From: Hydrogenophaga sp.
GTDB lineage: Bacteria > Pseudomonadota > Gammaproteobacteria > Burkholderiales > Burkholderiaceae_C
Length of the DNA stretch: 5,626 bases
Assembly (NCBI GenBank): GCA_020047875.1
Contig: JAIFNE010000173.1
Coordinates: 1-5,626 of the forward strand
Reading direction: 5' to 3'
The notes beneath the pieces were generated by a model. The model had not been told where the DNA came from. It searched no databases and worked only from the letters and a program-made list of their open reading frames with translations. The position numbers and the translations under genes were made by a program. This document shows positions 1 through 5,626 of this stretch, piece by piece; position 1 is the first letter of the stretch; the number at the start of each line of letters is the position of its first letter.

Positions 1-630
1 CACACTGGCAACTTCCGGGTGATGGACGCGCTCACCACGCTGGCCTTCGATTTCCCCACCAGCCACCCGCGCGCCGCCACCCGCACCCAGTTCTTCCGCG
101 ACGAGCTGGAGCAGTTTCTGAGCCTCACGCACCGCGCCGAGCTCGACCCGCTAAGTCTGCGCGGCAGCTTCGCTGGCGCCATGGGCTGGCCACAGTTCAT
201 GCCCAGCAGCTGGGCGAAATACGCGATTGACTTCGATGGCAACGGCCGCATCGATCTGTTCAGCAGCCCGGCCGACGTCATCGGCTCGGTGGCCAAATAC
301 TTCCAGGTTTTTGGCTGGCAGACAGGCCAACCCACGCGCTACCCGGTCGAGCTGAGTCCGTCTGCCGACATGGACGCCCTGCTCGCGCCCGACATCCTGC
401 CCACTTTCAGCGTCGCCAGCTTCACCGCCAAGGGCGCGCTGCTCAGCGGCCCGGCCTTGCAACACGGGGGCAAGCTGGCTCTGGTCGAGCTGGAGAATGG
501 CGATGGGCCGCGCAGCTACGTGGCGGGCACCGAGAACTTCTATGTGGTCACCCGCTACAACTGGAGCAGCTACTACGCGCTGGCGGTGATCGAGCTGGGG
601 GAAACCATCGAAACGATGATGCGTCCCTGA
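1..630 (+). CDS. mltB: Membrane-bound lytic murein transglycosylase B, C-terminal part (5' truncated by window edge)
   Basis: Lytic transglycosylases of the MltB/Slt35 family cleave the MurNAc-GlcNAc bond of peptidoglycan non-hydrolytically, leaving 1,6-anhydro-MurNAc ends; they act in the periplasm, usually as outer-membrane lipoproteins. The frame is open from base 1 (HTGNFRVMDAL...) and gives 209 residues to a TGA at 628-630. Family hallmarks seen, numbered from the window edge: GAMGWPQFMPSSW at 59-71, the Slt35-type EF-hand-like calcium loop D77-x-D79-G-N-G-R-I-D85, the IGSVAKYF helix at 94-101, and the closing NFYVVTRYN at 179-187. The calcium loop appears one residue longer than in E. 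coli Slt35. The catalytic Glu normally lies just before the GNFRVMDAL segment, so it and the signal peptide are off the left edge. The GTG at 19 and ATG at 22 are internal codons, not starts. It faces the cupin gene tail to tail across 32 nt. Confidence 0.93.
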   Translation, partial: HTGNFRVMDALTTLAFDFPTSHPRAATRTQFFRDELEQFLSLTHRAELDPLSLRGSFAGAMGWPQFMPSSWAKYAIDFDGNGRIDLFSSPADVIGSVAKYFQVFGWQTGQPTRYPVELSPSADMDALLAPDILPTFSVASFTAKGALLSGPALQHGGKLALVELENGDGPRSYVAGTENFYVVTRYNWSSYYALAVIELGETIETMMRP

Positions 631-662
631 AGGGGCTCTGAGCGCTGGCTCGCTGTAAGAAA

Positions 663-1046
663 TCAGCCGCGCACGAACAAGGTCACCAGCGGCTCTTCGC
701 CCAGCTGCCGGCTGCGGTGACCGTGCCGCGCCGCGTCGAAACTGGCGCCCTCAGGCAGCGTGTCAGTCGAATAGAAAGACTGGCCGGGGCCAAATACGCG
801 CACGCTGCCGTCCTGCAAACCAATTTCCATCTGCCCCTGCAACACAAACAACCACTGGGGCGCGCCGGTGCAATGGAAATCGCTGCGAAAACCCACCGGG
901 CTTTCGCGCAGCTGGTAACCGCCGCTGGGCATCAGGGGCGAGAGACGCGCGGCGGGCGTGCCCTCGCTGAGCGCCACCGTGTCTTCGCGAAAACGGGCCC
1001 TGCCGTCGATGTCGGTGAAAAGCACAACCTGACGAAATGTAGCCAT
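663..1046 (-). CDS. Small single-domain cupin protein
   Basis: A 127-residue protein of about one cupin beta-barrel. The first cupin motif region is recognisable around residues 56-75 (H58, then PQWLFVLQGQMEIGL, with G71 at the usual turn). The second runs from FGPGQSF (85-91) to HGHRSR (108-113), with H108 and H110 as likely metal ligands. The GHRSR ending resembles cupins of the kind annotated as 'cupin domain-containing protein'; substrate and reaction cannot be read from the sequence. There is no signal peptide, so it is probably cytoplasmic. The start is the ATG at 1046-1044, preceded by AGGA with a 5-nt spacer. It lies 46 nt downstream of the GspE/PilB-type ATPase on the same strand, which allows co-transcription, but no functional link is evident. 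The first motif has a single clear His rather than the classic HxH, so metal binding is inferred. Confidence 0.82.
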   Translation of the reverse strand: MATFRQVVLFTDIDGRARFREDTVALSEGTPAARLSPLMPSGGYQLRESPVGFRSDFHCTGAPQWLFVLQGQMEIGLQDGSVRVFGPGQSFYSTDTLPEGASFDAARHGHRSRQLGEEPLVTLFVRG

Positions 1047-1085
1047 GGAATTCCTGTGGGGTTCAGCGTTGTTGTGGTGCTCGCG

Positions 1086-1102
1086 CTACCGATCAGCGGT
1101 AG
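1086..1102. repeat. Short hairpin spanning the ATPase stop codon
   Basis: CTACCG (1086-1091) and CGGTAG (1097-1102) form a perfect 6-bp inverted repeat with a 5-nt loop. The loop contains the ATPase stop codon (TGA on the minus strand, 1095-1093). No run of T follows it on the minus strand, so it does not look like an intrinsic terminator. It may be chance, or an mRNA hairpin between the ATPase and cupin cistrons. Confidence 0.35.
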
Positions 1103-3042
1103 GCACTGCGCGCCTGAAGCAGGTCAATCTTGCCCTGCACCACTTTTTCCAACGCATCGTGGCGCAGCGTGCGCATGCCCTCAAGCACCGCGGCGTCGAA
1201 AATCTCAGAGGGTCGGGCCCGGTTCTGGATCAGTTGCCGGATACCGCGGCTGTTCTGCAAGATTTCATAAATGCCCAGACGGCCTTTGTAGCCCTTGCCG
1301 GCGCAATGTTCGCAGCCGACAGGCTGGCGCAACCGCACCGCCCCCGGCTGGTCAACCCCCGCGGCCTGCAGCAGCCGCGCCTGGGCATCGGCCTCGGTCA
1401 GCGGGCTGCCTTCGGCGTATTCCTGCACCAGCGCGCGCCACTCCTCAGGCGTGGCGGCCCGCTCACGCGCACAGCGCGGACACAGGCAGCGCGTCAGCCG
1501 CTGCGCGACGATCCCGAGCAGCGAATCCGCAAAGTTCATCGGGTCCATGCCCAGGTCGAGCAGCCGAACCACGCTTTCGCTGGCGTTGTTGGTGTGCAGG
1601 GTGGACAGCACCAGGTGACCGGTCAGCGAGGCCTCGATCGCGATCTTGGCGGTCTCGGCGTCGCGGATCTCGCCGATCATGATGATGTCGGGGTCGGCTC
1701 GCAGAAAACCGCGCATGGCGCTGGCAAACGTGAGACCAATCTTCGGGTTCATCTGCACCTGGCGCAGACCCGGCTGGGTGATCTCGATGGGGTCTTCCGC
1801 CGTCCAGATCTTGCGCTCGGCGGTGTTGACCTCGGCCAGTATCGAGTGCAACGTGGTGGTCTTGCCCGAGCCGGTGGGACCGGCCGCCAGCACCAGCCCG
1901 AAACTGCGCCCGGAGAAACCGGCAATCAGCTCCTGATCGCGCGGCTGCAGGCCCAGCTTAGAGAGCGGCAACGGCTTGGCCGATTCAAGCAGACGCAACA
2001 CCACATCTTCCAGGCCGTCGTGGGTCGGCATGACCGCCACCCGCAGCTCCAGCGCCTTGCCCCCGAATTCCGAAAAATCGATTTTGCCGTCTTGCGGCCG
2101 ACGGCGCTCGGCAATGTCGAGCCGGGCCATGATCTTGATACGCGAAACCAGCGGCGCACGCAGCCGCGCTGGCAGCACCAGATAAGGCTCAAGCTCGCCG
2201 TCCCGCCGAAAGCGGATCGTGGTCTGGGCCTCGCCAGCGTTGGCCTCGATGTGAATGTCGGACGCCTGGGTACGCTGCGCCTCGGCGATCATGCTGTTGA
2301 CCAGCCGCACCATGCCCGCCGATTCGCTCGCCGAAACCCCTTGTTCGGCCTCGGCGCCGCTGCCCACCTCCACCATCGCCTGCATCACCAGATCCTCCAG
2401 CGGGCTGGCGGACACATGCGCCTCGCCTGGCTGCATCGGAATCATGCTGCGCTGGATTTCTCTGGCCAGCGCACCCGCACCCGCCGGCCCACTGGCGGCC
2501 TGGGCGATGCGCTGCTGCAGCGACAGCCGGCGCTCGATCGCCTCGCTGCTGGCCCAGACGAGCGCAATCGAATGCCCGGTGATGGAGCGCAGCTGCCGGT
2601 GCAGCTCGCTGCTGGTGGGCGTGCTGGACGCGACAAAGAAACGCTCATCGGCCATGCCCAGTGGAACCACTCGCAGGTCGTGCGCCTGCCGCAGCGACAG
2701 CACATCGAACGCATGCCGATCGACCTCAAACCCCAACACCTCCACCTCCACCACGCCAGCCACCCGCGCCAGCGCACGGTGCCACTCGTCCTCGGTGAGC
2801 AGCACCCGCTGCACCAATTCCGCCGAGCGCGAACGCAGCAGGCTGGGGTCCTCGCGCTCCAGGGCGTCCAGCGCGGTCTCATCCAGCAGCCGCAACTGAA
2901 TCAGCGCTTCACGCAGGCTCACGATGGGCTGGTGTTGCTGCCGCTCGATGACCAGCAACAGATCAGGCAAGTTGATTGCCGGGAAGGGTGCACCAGCGCT
3001 CACCTGGCCCGGAGCCGGCGCTGTGGGGAAAGCGGTATTCAT
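1093..3042 (-). CDS. GspE/PilB-type ATPase of type II secretion / type IV pilus systems
   Basis: Hexameric AAA-like secretion ATPase that powers pilin or pseudopilin assembly at the inner membrane's cytoplasmic face. Numbered from the ATG at 3042 (649 aa): a GspE/MshE-like N-terminal region at about 25-180; the Asp box SDIHIEA at 261-267; Walker A GPTGSGKTTT at 388-397; Walker B ADPDIIMIGEIRD at 449-461; the His box TGHLVLSTLHTNN at 474-486; and a zinc-binding tetracysteine, CPRC at 521-524 and CEHC at 577-580, followed by GYKGRLGIYEI. Every catalytic box is intact and the length fits PilB/GspE, so it should be an active assembly-type ATPase. The tetracysteine argues against a PilT-type retraction ATPase. 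No pilin, PilC/GspF or secretin gene is nearby, so PilB, GspE and MshE roles cannot be told apart. A GTG start at 3084 (663 aa) is also possible. The gene diverges from ggt and may share a transcript with the downstream cupin. Confidence 0.92.
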   Translation of the reverse strand: MNTAFPTAPAPGQVSAGAPFPAINLPDLLLVIERQQHQPIVSLREALIQLRLLDETALDALEREDPSLLRSRSAELVQRVLLTEDEWHRALARVAGVVEVEVLGFEVDRHAFDVLSLRQAHDLRVVPLGMADERFFVASSTPTSSELHRQLRSITGHSIALVWASSEAIERRLSLQQRIAQAASGPAGAGALAREIQRSMIPMQPGEAHVSASPLEDLVMQAMVEVGSGAEAEQGVSASESAGMVRLVNSMIAEAQRTQASDIHIEANAGEAQTTIRFRRDGELEPYLVLPARLRAPLVSRIKIMARLDIAERRRPQDGKIDFSEFGGKALELRVAVMPTHDGLEDVVLRLLESAKPLPLSKLGLQPRDQELIAGFSGRSFGLVLAAGPTGSGKTTTLHSILAEVNTAERKIWTAEDPIEITQPGLRQVQMNPKIGLTFASAMRGFLRADPDIIMIGEIRDAETAKIAIEASLTGHLVLSTLHTNNASESVVRLLDLGMDPMNFADSLLGIVAQRLTRCLCPRCARERAATPEEWRALVQEYAEGSPLTEADAQARLLQAAGVDQPGAVRLRQPVGCEHCAGKGYKGRLGIYEILQNSRGIRQLIQNRARPSEIFDAAVLEGMRTLRHDALEKVVQGKIDLLQARSAYR

Positions 3043-3047
3043 CAAAA

Positions 3048-3051
3048 TCCT
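3048..3051 (-). promoter_or_regulatory. Ribosome binding site supporting the ATG start of the GspE/PilB-type ATPase
   Basis: On the minus strand AGGA lies 5 nt before the ATG at 3042-3040, a normal Shine-Dalgarno arrangement. A competing site, GAGGG at 3095-3091, lies 6 nt before an in-frame GTG at 3084-3082 and would add 14 residues rich in Arg (RRSALRTRPNRIL). I prefer the ATG because of its codon and because the extra residues look unlike a folded N-terminus, but both sites are plausible. Confidence 0.5.
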
Positions 3052-3147
3052 GTTCGGTCGGGTCCGCAAGGCAGATCGCCTCACTCGTAACCCTCATTAG
3101 TGTAGGGAGCACGCGGGAGAACCTGCTTGATGTGGCACAAGACAGCG

Positions 3148-3170
3148 GTCAAACTGCCCCCTTGTTTGAC
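3148..3170. promoter_or_regulatory. Perfect 7-bp inverted repeat in the divergent intergenic region (possible operator)
   Basis: GTCAAAC (3148-3154), a 9-nt spacer, and GTTTGAC (3164-3170) form a perfect dyad 17 nt upstream of the ggt leader ATG and about 106 nt upstream of the ATPase ATG. A second small palindrome, TGTGGCACA, is at 3131-3139. The whole stretch 3043-3187 has no other gene. The position between divergent genes and the 23-bp overall span suit a transcription-factor operator, but no known regulator's consensus is recognised. I see no convincing -35/-10 pair on either strand. The right half-arm overlaps a TTGACA hexamer (3166-3171), which lies too close to the ATG to act as a -35 box for that start. 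Confidence 0.35.
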
Positions 3171-3177
3171 ACAAATC

Positions 3178-3182
3178 GGAAG
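3178..3182 (+). promoter_or_regulatory. Ribosome binding site of the ggt leader
   Basis: GGAAG lies 5 nt before the ATG at 3188, well placed for translation. It supports the view that the original ggt start is this ATG, in the signal-peptide frame, and not the GTG at 3303 in the enzyme frame, which has no comparable site in front of it. Confidence 0.55.
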
Positions 3183-3187
3183 CGCGC

Positions 3188-3257
3188 ATGACATACCGCA
3201 CAGTCTTTTTCAACCGCCTGGGCGTCGCGCTGGCGCTGCTGCTCACAGCCTGCAGCA
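3188..3257 (+). other. Out-of-frame start and lipoprotein signal peptide of ggt
   Basis: From the ATG at 3188 the frame encodes MTYRTVFFNRLGVALALLLTAC: a short basic N-region (R4, R10), a hydrophobic core at 11-21 and a lipobox LTAC ending in Cys22 (codon 3251-3253). This is a textbook lipoprotein signal peptide with its own ribosome binding site, and it is where a ggt leader belongs. The frame then runs into Gly/Arg/Pro-rich nonsense and stops at 3515-3517. The enzyme frame, one base later, has family-like sequence from 3258 (SGTISKLGW..., then AVAAANPLATEAG). One extra base, or two missing bases, within about 3254-3257 would join the two parts. I read this as the 5' end of ggt, not a separate small gene. 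Confidence 0.72.
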
Positions 3258-3302
3258 TCGGGCACCATATCCAAACTTGGCTGGACACTCCAGCGCCAGG
3301 CG

Positions 3303-4970
3303 GTGGCCGCAGCCAACCCGCTGGCCACCGAAGCGGGCGCAGAGATCCTGCGGGCTGGCGGCAGCGCGGTGGATGCCGCGGTGGCGGTGCAAATGGTGCT
3401 CACCCTGGCGGAGCCGCAGTCGAGCGGAATCGGTGGCGGCGCCTTCCTGTTGCACCACGATGGGCGGCGCACACAGGCCTTCGACGGTCGGGAAACTGCG
3501 CCGGCAGCGGTCAATGACAGGCTGTTTCTGGGCGCAGACGGCAAGCCCATGCCCTTCATGCAGGCGGTGGTGGGCGGGCGATCGGTGGGCGTGCCGGGCA
3601 CCGTGGCCATGCTGGCGCTCGCGCACCGCCAGCATGGCACGCTGCCCTGGGCCCGCCTGTTCGAGCCAGCCATTCGGCTGGCCGAGCAAGGCTTTCCCGT
3701 GAGCGCCCGGCTGCACACCCTGCTGGCCGCCGAGACCGCTCTCAAGGCCGACCCGGTGGCCGCCGCCTATTTTTACCAGACCGACGGTCAGCCGCACCCG
3801 ATCGGTCACCGGCTCAAAAACCCGGAGCTCGCGGTCGTGCTGCGGGCCATCGCCTCGGCAGGGCCAGCGGCACTCAGCCAAGGCCCGGTGGCCGAGGCGA
3901 TCGTGAACAAGGTGCGGCAGCACCCGGGCAACCCCGGCGCGATGGCGCTGGAGGATCTGGTGCGCTACCAGCCGCGCGAGCGCGAGGCGCTGTGTCATGA
4001 GCACAAGGCGGCGCTGCGCGCGCTGCGGATTTGCGGTTTTCCACCGCCAAGTTCGGGCGCAGTTGCCGTTGGCCAAATTCTGGGTCTGCTCGCCCGCACG
4101 CCAGGAGGCGCCGAACCGCTGGGCGCCGATGGCCTGCCCAGCCCTGCCTTCCTGCACGCCTACAACGAGGCCTCGCGCCTGGCCTTCGCCGACCGCGCGC
4201 AGTACTTGGCCGACCCCGACTTCGTCGCCCCACCCGCCGGCCGCTGGACCAGCCTGCTCGACAGTCCCTATCTGGACGACCGGGCCCGCCTGATCAGCGC
4301 GGCGCGCATGCCCCAGGCACCAGCGGGCGTTCCGCGCGGTGCGCCGGTGGCCTGGGCGCCCATGCCCGACCAGCCCGAATACGGCACCAGCCACATCAGC
4401 ATTGTTGACGCCAAGGGCAACGCGCTGGCCATGACCACCACCATTGAGGCGGGCTTTGGCGCGCGGCTGATGGTCACCACCGACCCCAGCCGCTCCGGCG
4501 GCTTTTTGCTCAACAACGAGCTCACCGACTTCAGCTTCACGCCCACCGATGCCCATGGCAAACCGATCGCCAACCGGGTCGAGCCGGGCAAGCGCCCGCG
4601 CTCATCCATGGCGCCCACGCTGGTGTTTGACAGCGCCAGCGGCGAACTGCTGATGAGCACTGGCAGCCCGGGCGGCGCGTTCATCATTCACTTTGTGGCC
4701 AAGGCCATGCTGGGCAGCTGGCAGTGGGGCCTGAGCCCGCAGGCGGCGATCGACCTGCCCAACTTCGGCAGCACTGGCAGCGCGCTGATGCTGGAAGACA
4801 AACGCTTTCCCGCCGCCACCGTGGAGGCTCTGCGGGCCAAAGGCCACACCGTGAACGAAGCCGCGCTCACCAGCGGCCTGCAGGCGCTGCAGCGCGGCAC
4901 GGTCGATGGCCGCAAGGTCTGGTTTGGCGGCGCCGATCCGAGGCGCGAAGGGGTTGTGCTGGGGGACTGA
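3303..4970 (+). CDS. ggt: Gamma-glutamyltransferase / glutathione hydrolase proenzyme, frameshifted from its leader
   Basis: An N-terminal nucleophile hydrolase that cleaves gamma-glutamyl bonds (glutathione and related compounds) and can transfer the glutamyl group; it matures by self-cleavage into large and small subunits. Numbered from the GTG at 3303 (555 residues): PLATEAGAEILRAGGSAVDAA near the start, EPQSSGIGGGAFLL at 37-50, Arg63 in GRETAP (the glutamate-carboxylate-binding Arg of the family), catalytic Thr362 in YGTSHISIVD (the autoprocessing site), GGFLLNNELTDFSF at 399-412, RPRSSMAPT at 431-439 and the GSPGG oxyanion loop at 454-458. All key residues are present. Homology extends upstream of the GTG to about 3258, and this frame has no ATG and meets a stop at 3189-3191, so the GTG is only the first usable codon. 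The real start is the signal peptide at 3188, in another frame. Without repair the product would lack export and probably function. Sequencing error is a serious alternative to mutation. Confidence 0.88.
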   Translation: MAAANPLATEAGAEILRAGGSAVDAAVAVQMVLTLAEPQSSGIGGGAFLLHHDGRRTQAFDGRETAPAAVNDRLFLGADGKPMPFMQAVVGGRSVGVPGTVAMLALAHRQHGTLPWARLFEPAIRLAEQGFPVSARLHTLLAAETALKADPVAAAYFYQTDGQPHPIGHRLKNPELAVVLRAIASAGPAALSQGPVAEAIVNKVRQHPGNPGAMALEDLVRYQPREREALCHEHKAALRALRICGFPPPSSGAVAVGQILGLLARTPGGAEPLGADGLPSPAFLHAYNEASRLAFADRAQYLADPDFVAPPAGRWTSLLDSPYLDDRARLISAARMPQAPAGVPRGAPVAWAPMPDQPEYGTSHISIVDAKGNALAMTTTIEAGFGARLMVTTDPSRSGGFLLNNELTDFSFTPTDAHGKPIANRVEPGKRPRSSMAPTLVFDSASGELLMSTGSPGGAFIIHFVAKAMLGSWQWGLSPQAAIDLPNFGSTGSALMLEDKRFPAATVEALRAKGHTVNEAALTSGLQALQRGTVDGRKVWFGGADPRREGVVLGD

Positions 4971-4979
4971 CGGCGATCG

Positions 4980-5129
4980 GATCGCGATTGCCCTGACCGG
5001 ATCCGCCTGCCTGCCCGGCTCGACTTGTTGAATCTTGCCGGCGCTGGTTTTCGGCAACTCGCCAAACACCACCGCCTGCGGCACCTCGAAGTCGGCCAGC
5101 TCCAGGAAGTGGTGCGAGAGAATACGCCG
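4980..5129 (-). pseudogene. Remnant of the C-terminus of an acyl-CoA synthetase (ANL superfamily)
   Basis: Read on the minus strand from 5129, one frame gives ILSHHFLELADFEVPQAVV, then FGELPKTSAGKIQ. This matches the end of the C-terminal lid domain of fatty-acyl-CoA synthetases: the VP..VVFG strand followed by the A10 motif PKTSxGKIQ, whose Lys (codon 5036-5034) is the catalytic lysine of adenylation. The PKTSAGK codons lie at 5054-5034. Past the motif the usual KF.LR tail is degenerate (QVEPGRQADPVRAIAI), and no stop follows; the frame runs on into the antisense of ggt. The roughly 500 residues that should precede it are absent, and dnaG begins at 5130 instead. Only about 50 residues remain, so it is a non-functional relic left by a deletion or rearrangement. 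The identification rests on motif recognition. Confidence 0.72.
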
Positions 5130-5626
5130 GTGTCGATCCCCCAGACCTTCATCCAGGAACTGCTCAACCGCGTCGACGTGGTCGATGTGGTGGGCCGCTA
5201 CGTGCAGCTCAAGAAGGGCGGCGCCAACCTGATGGGCCTGTGCCCCTTCCACGGCGAGAAGTCGCCCAGCTTCAGCGTGAGCCCCACCAAGCAGTTCTAT
5301 CACTGCTTCGGCTGCGGTGCCAACGGCAATGCCATCGGGTTCCTGATGGAACACGCCGGCATGAGCTTCATCGAAGCGGTGAAAGATCTGGCGCAGCAAA
5401 CCGGCCTGCAGGTGCCGGAAGACGAAGCCTCGCCGCAAGACCGCGAGCGCGCCGCCCAGCAGCGCCAGAAGCAGACCACGCTCAACAGCGTGCTCGACAA
5501 AGCGGCCCACGCCTACATTGAGCAGCTCAAGGTGACGCCGCGCGCGGTGAACTACCTCAAGGGCCGCGGGCTCTCCGGCCAGGTGGCCAAGACCTTCGGC
5601 CTGGGCTATGCGCCCGAGGGCTGGCA
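5130..5626 (+). CDS. dnaG: DNA primase DnaG, N-terminal part (3' truncated by window edge)
   Basis: Primase synthesises the RNA primers for leading- and lagging-strand replication and works with the DnaB helicase. The first 165 residues are present and open to the window end. After V/M-SIPQTFIQELLNRVDVVDVV comes the CHC2 zinc-binding domain with ligands C38, H41, C59 and C62 in CPFHGEKSPSFSV and FYHCFGCGANGNAIGF, then the conserved EAVKDLAQQTGLQVP at 82-96 and a charged Gln/Arg-rich linker leading towards the catalytic TOPRIM core (off the edge). The start is the GTG at 5130, because the family begins MSIPQ at exactly this point. The frame stays open upstream, and GTGs at 5109 and 5112 would add REENTP-like residues foreign to the family. 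The Shine-Dalgarno match is weak (GAGAG, 9-nt spacer). The start abuts the acyl-CoA synthetase relic, so the dnaG 5' region lies within rearranged DNA. Confidence 0.95.
   Translation, partial: MSIPQTFIQELLNRVDVVDVVGRYVQLKKGGANLMGLCPFHGEKSPSFSVSPTKQFYHCFGCGANGNAIGFLMEHAGMSFIEAVKDLAQQTGLQVPEDEASPQDRERAAQQRQKQTTLNSVLDKAAHAYIEQLKVTPRAVNYLKGRGLSGQVAKTFGLGYAPEGW

Noticed and set aside
631..662. Bidirectional terminator between the converging transglycosylase and cupin genes
   Set aside because: Only a weak GAGC/GCTC stem at 640-651 with a 4-nt loop and no T-run on either strand.
1045..3090. A 681-codon open frame on the plus strand, fully opposite the GspE/PilB-type ATPase
   Set aside because: It is a GC-rich shadow frame: its composition is His/Gln/Arg-heavy with no recognisable domain, while the opposite strand carries every ATPase motif.
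3127..3154. Promoter candidate TTGATG with TCAAAC about 16 nt later for ggt
   Set aside because: The -10 match to TATAAT is only about half and other equally weak pairs exist nearby; not enough to call.
3248..3262. Programmed +1 frameshift as the way ggt is expressed
   Set aside because: I see no slippery run, rare-codon or stop-codon shift signal at the site, and such control is not known to me for ggt. Mutation or sequencing error is simpler.
3243..4556. A 437-codon open frame on the minus strand opposite ggt
   Set aside because: No recognisable domain and low-complexity Gly/Ala/Arg content; the plus strand encodes an intact GGT body over the same bases.
4602..5510. A 302-codon minus-strand open frame as a whole gene
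   Set aside because: Only its middle (about 5129-4980) resembles a protein, the acyl-CoA synthetase tail. Its two ends are antisense of dnaG and ggt, so it is not a coherent gene.
1..5626. A new defence, mobile or biosynthetic gene system
   Set aside because: All coding regions belong to well-known families, no mobile element or repeat array is present, and the neighbours show no shared pathway.

Overview
The window is GC-rich, densely coded bacterial DNA. Its protein sequences look like those of Burkholderiales, most likely the Comamonadaceae; this is recognition from memory (DnaG N-terminus, MltB and gamma-glutamyltransferase wording), not a database result. It reads as chromosomal housekeeping DNA. 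There are no insertion sequences, integrases, CRISPR repeats, tRNAs or rRNAs.

Layout from left to right: (1) 1-630, plus strand, the C-terminal part of a membrane-bound lytic murein transglycosylase B whose start and catalytic Glu lie off the left edge. (2) 1046-663, minus strand, a small single-domain cupin, convergent with the transglycosylase. (3) 3042-1093, minus strand, a complete GspE/PilB-type secretion or pilus ATPase with all nucleotide-binding boxes and a tetracysteine zinc site. It lies directly upstream of the cupin with a 46-nt gap, so the two may be co-transcribed. (4) 3043-3187, a divergent intergenic region holding a perfect 7-bp inverted repeat. (5) 3188-4970, plus strand, a gamma-glutamyltransferase (glutathione hydrolase) gene. 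Its lipoprotein signal peptide is in one reading frame and its whole enzyme body in another, so the gene is frameshifted near 3254-3257. (6) About 4980-5129, minus strand, a decayed scrap of the extreme C-terminus of an acyl-CoA synthetase (ANL superfamily), including the PKTSAGK motif. It is wedged between ggt and dnaG. (7) 5130 to the right edge, plus strand, the first 165 residues of DNA primase DnaG, starting with GTG and carrying the CHC2 zinc finger.

The genes do not form one pathway. The transglycosylase remodels peptidoglycan in the envelope, GGT cleaves gamma-glutamyl compounds (presumably in the periplasm), the ATPase would drive a pilus or type II secretion machine whose other parts are not here, and DnaG primes replication. 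I see no sign of a new multi-gene system. The two observations most worth following are the frameshifted ggt leader and the acyl-CoA synthetase relic, which shows that the ggt-dnaG junction has been rearranged.
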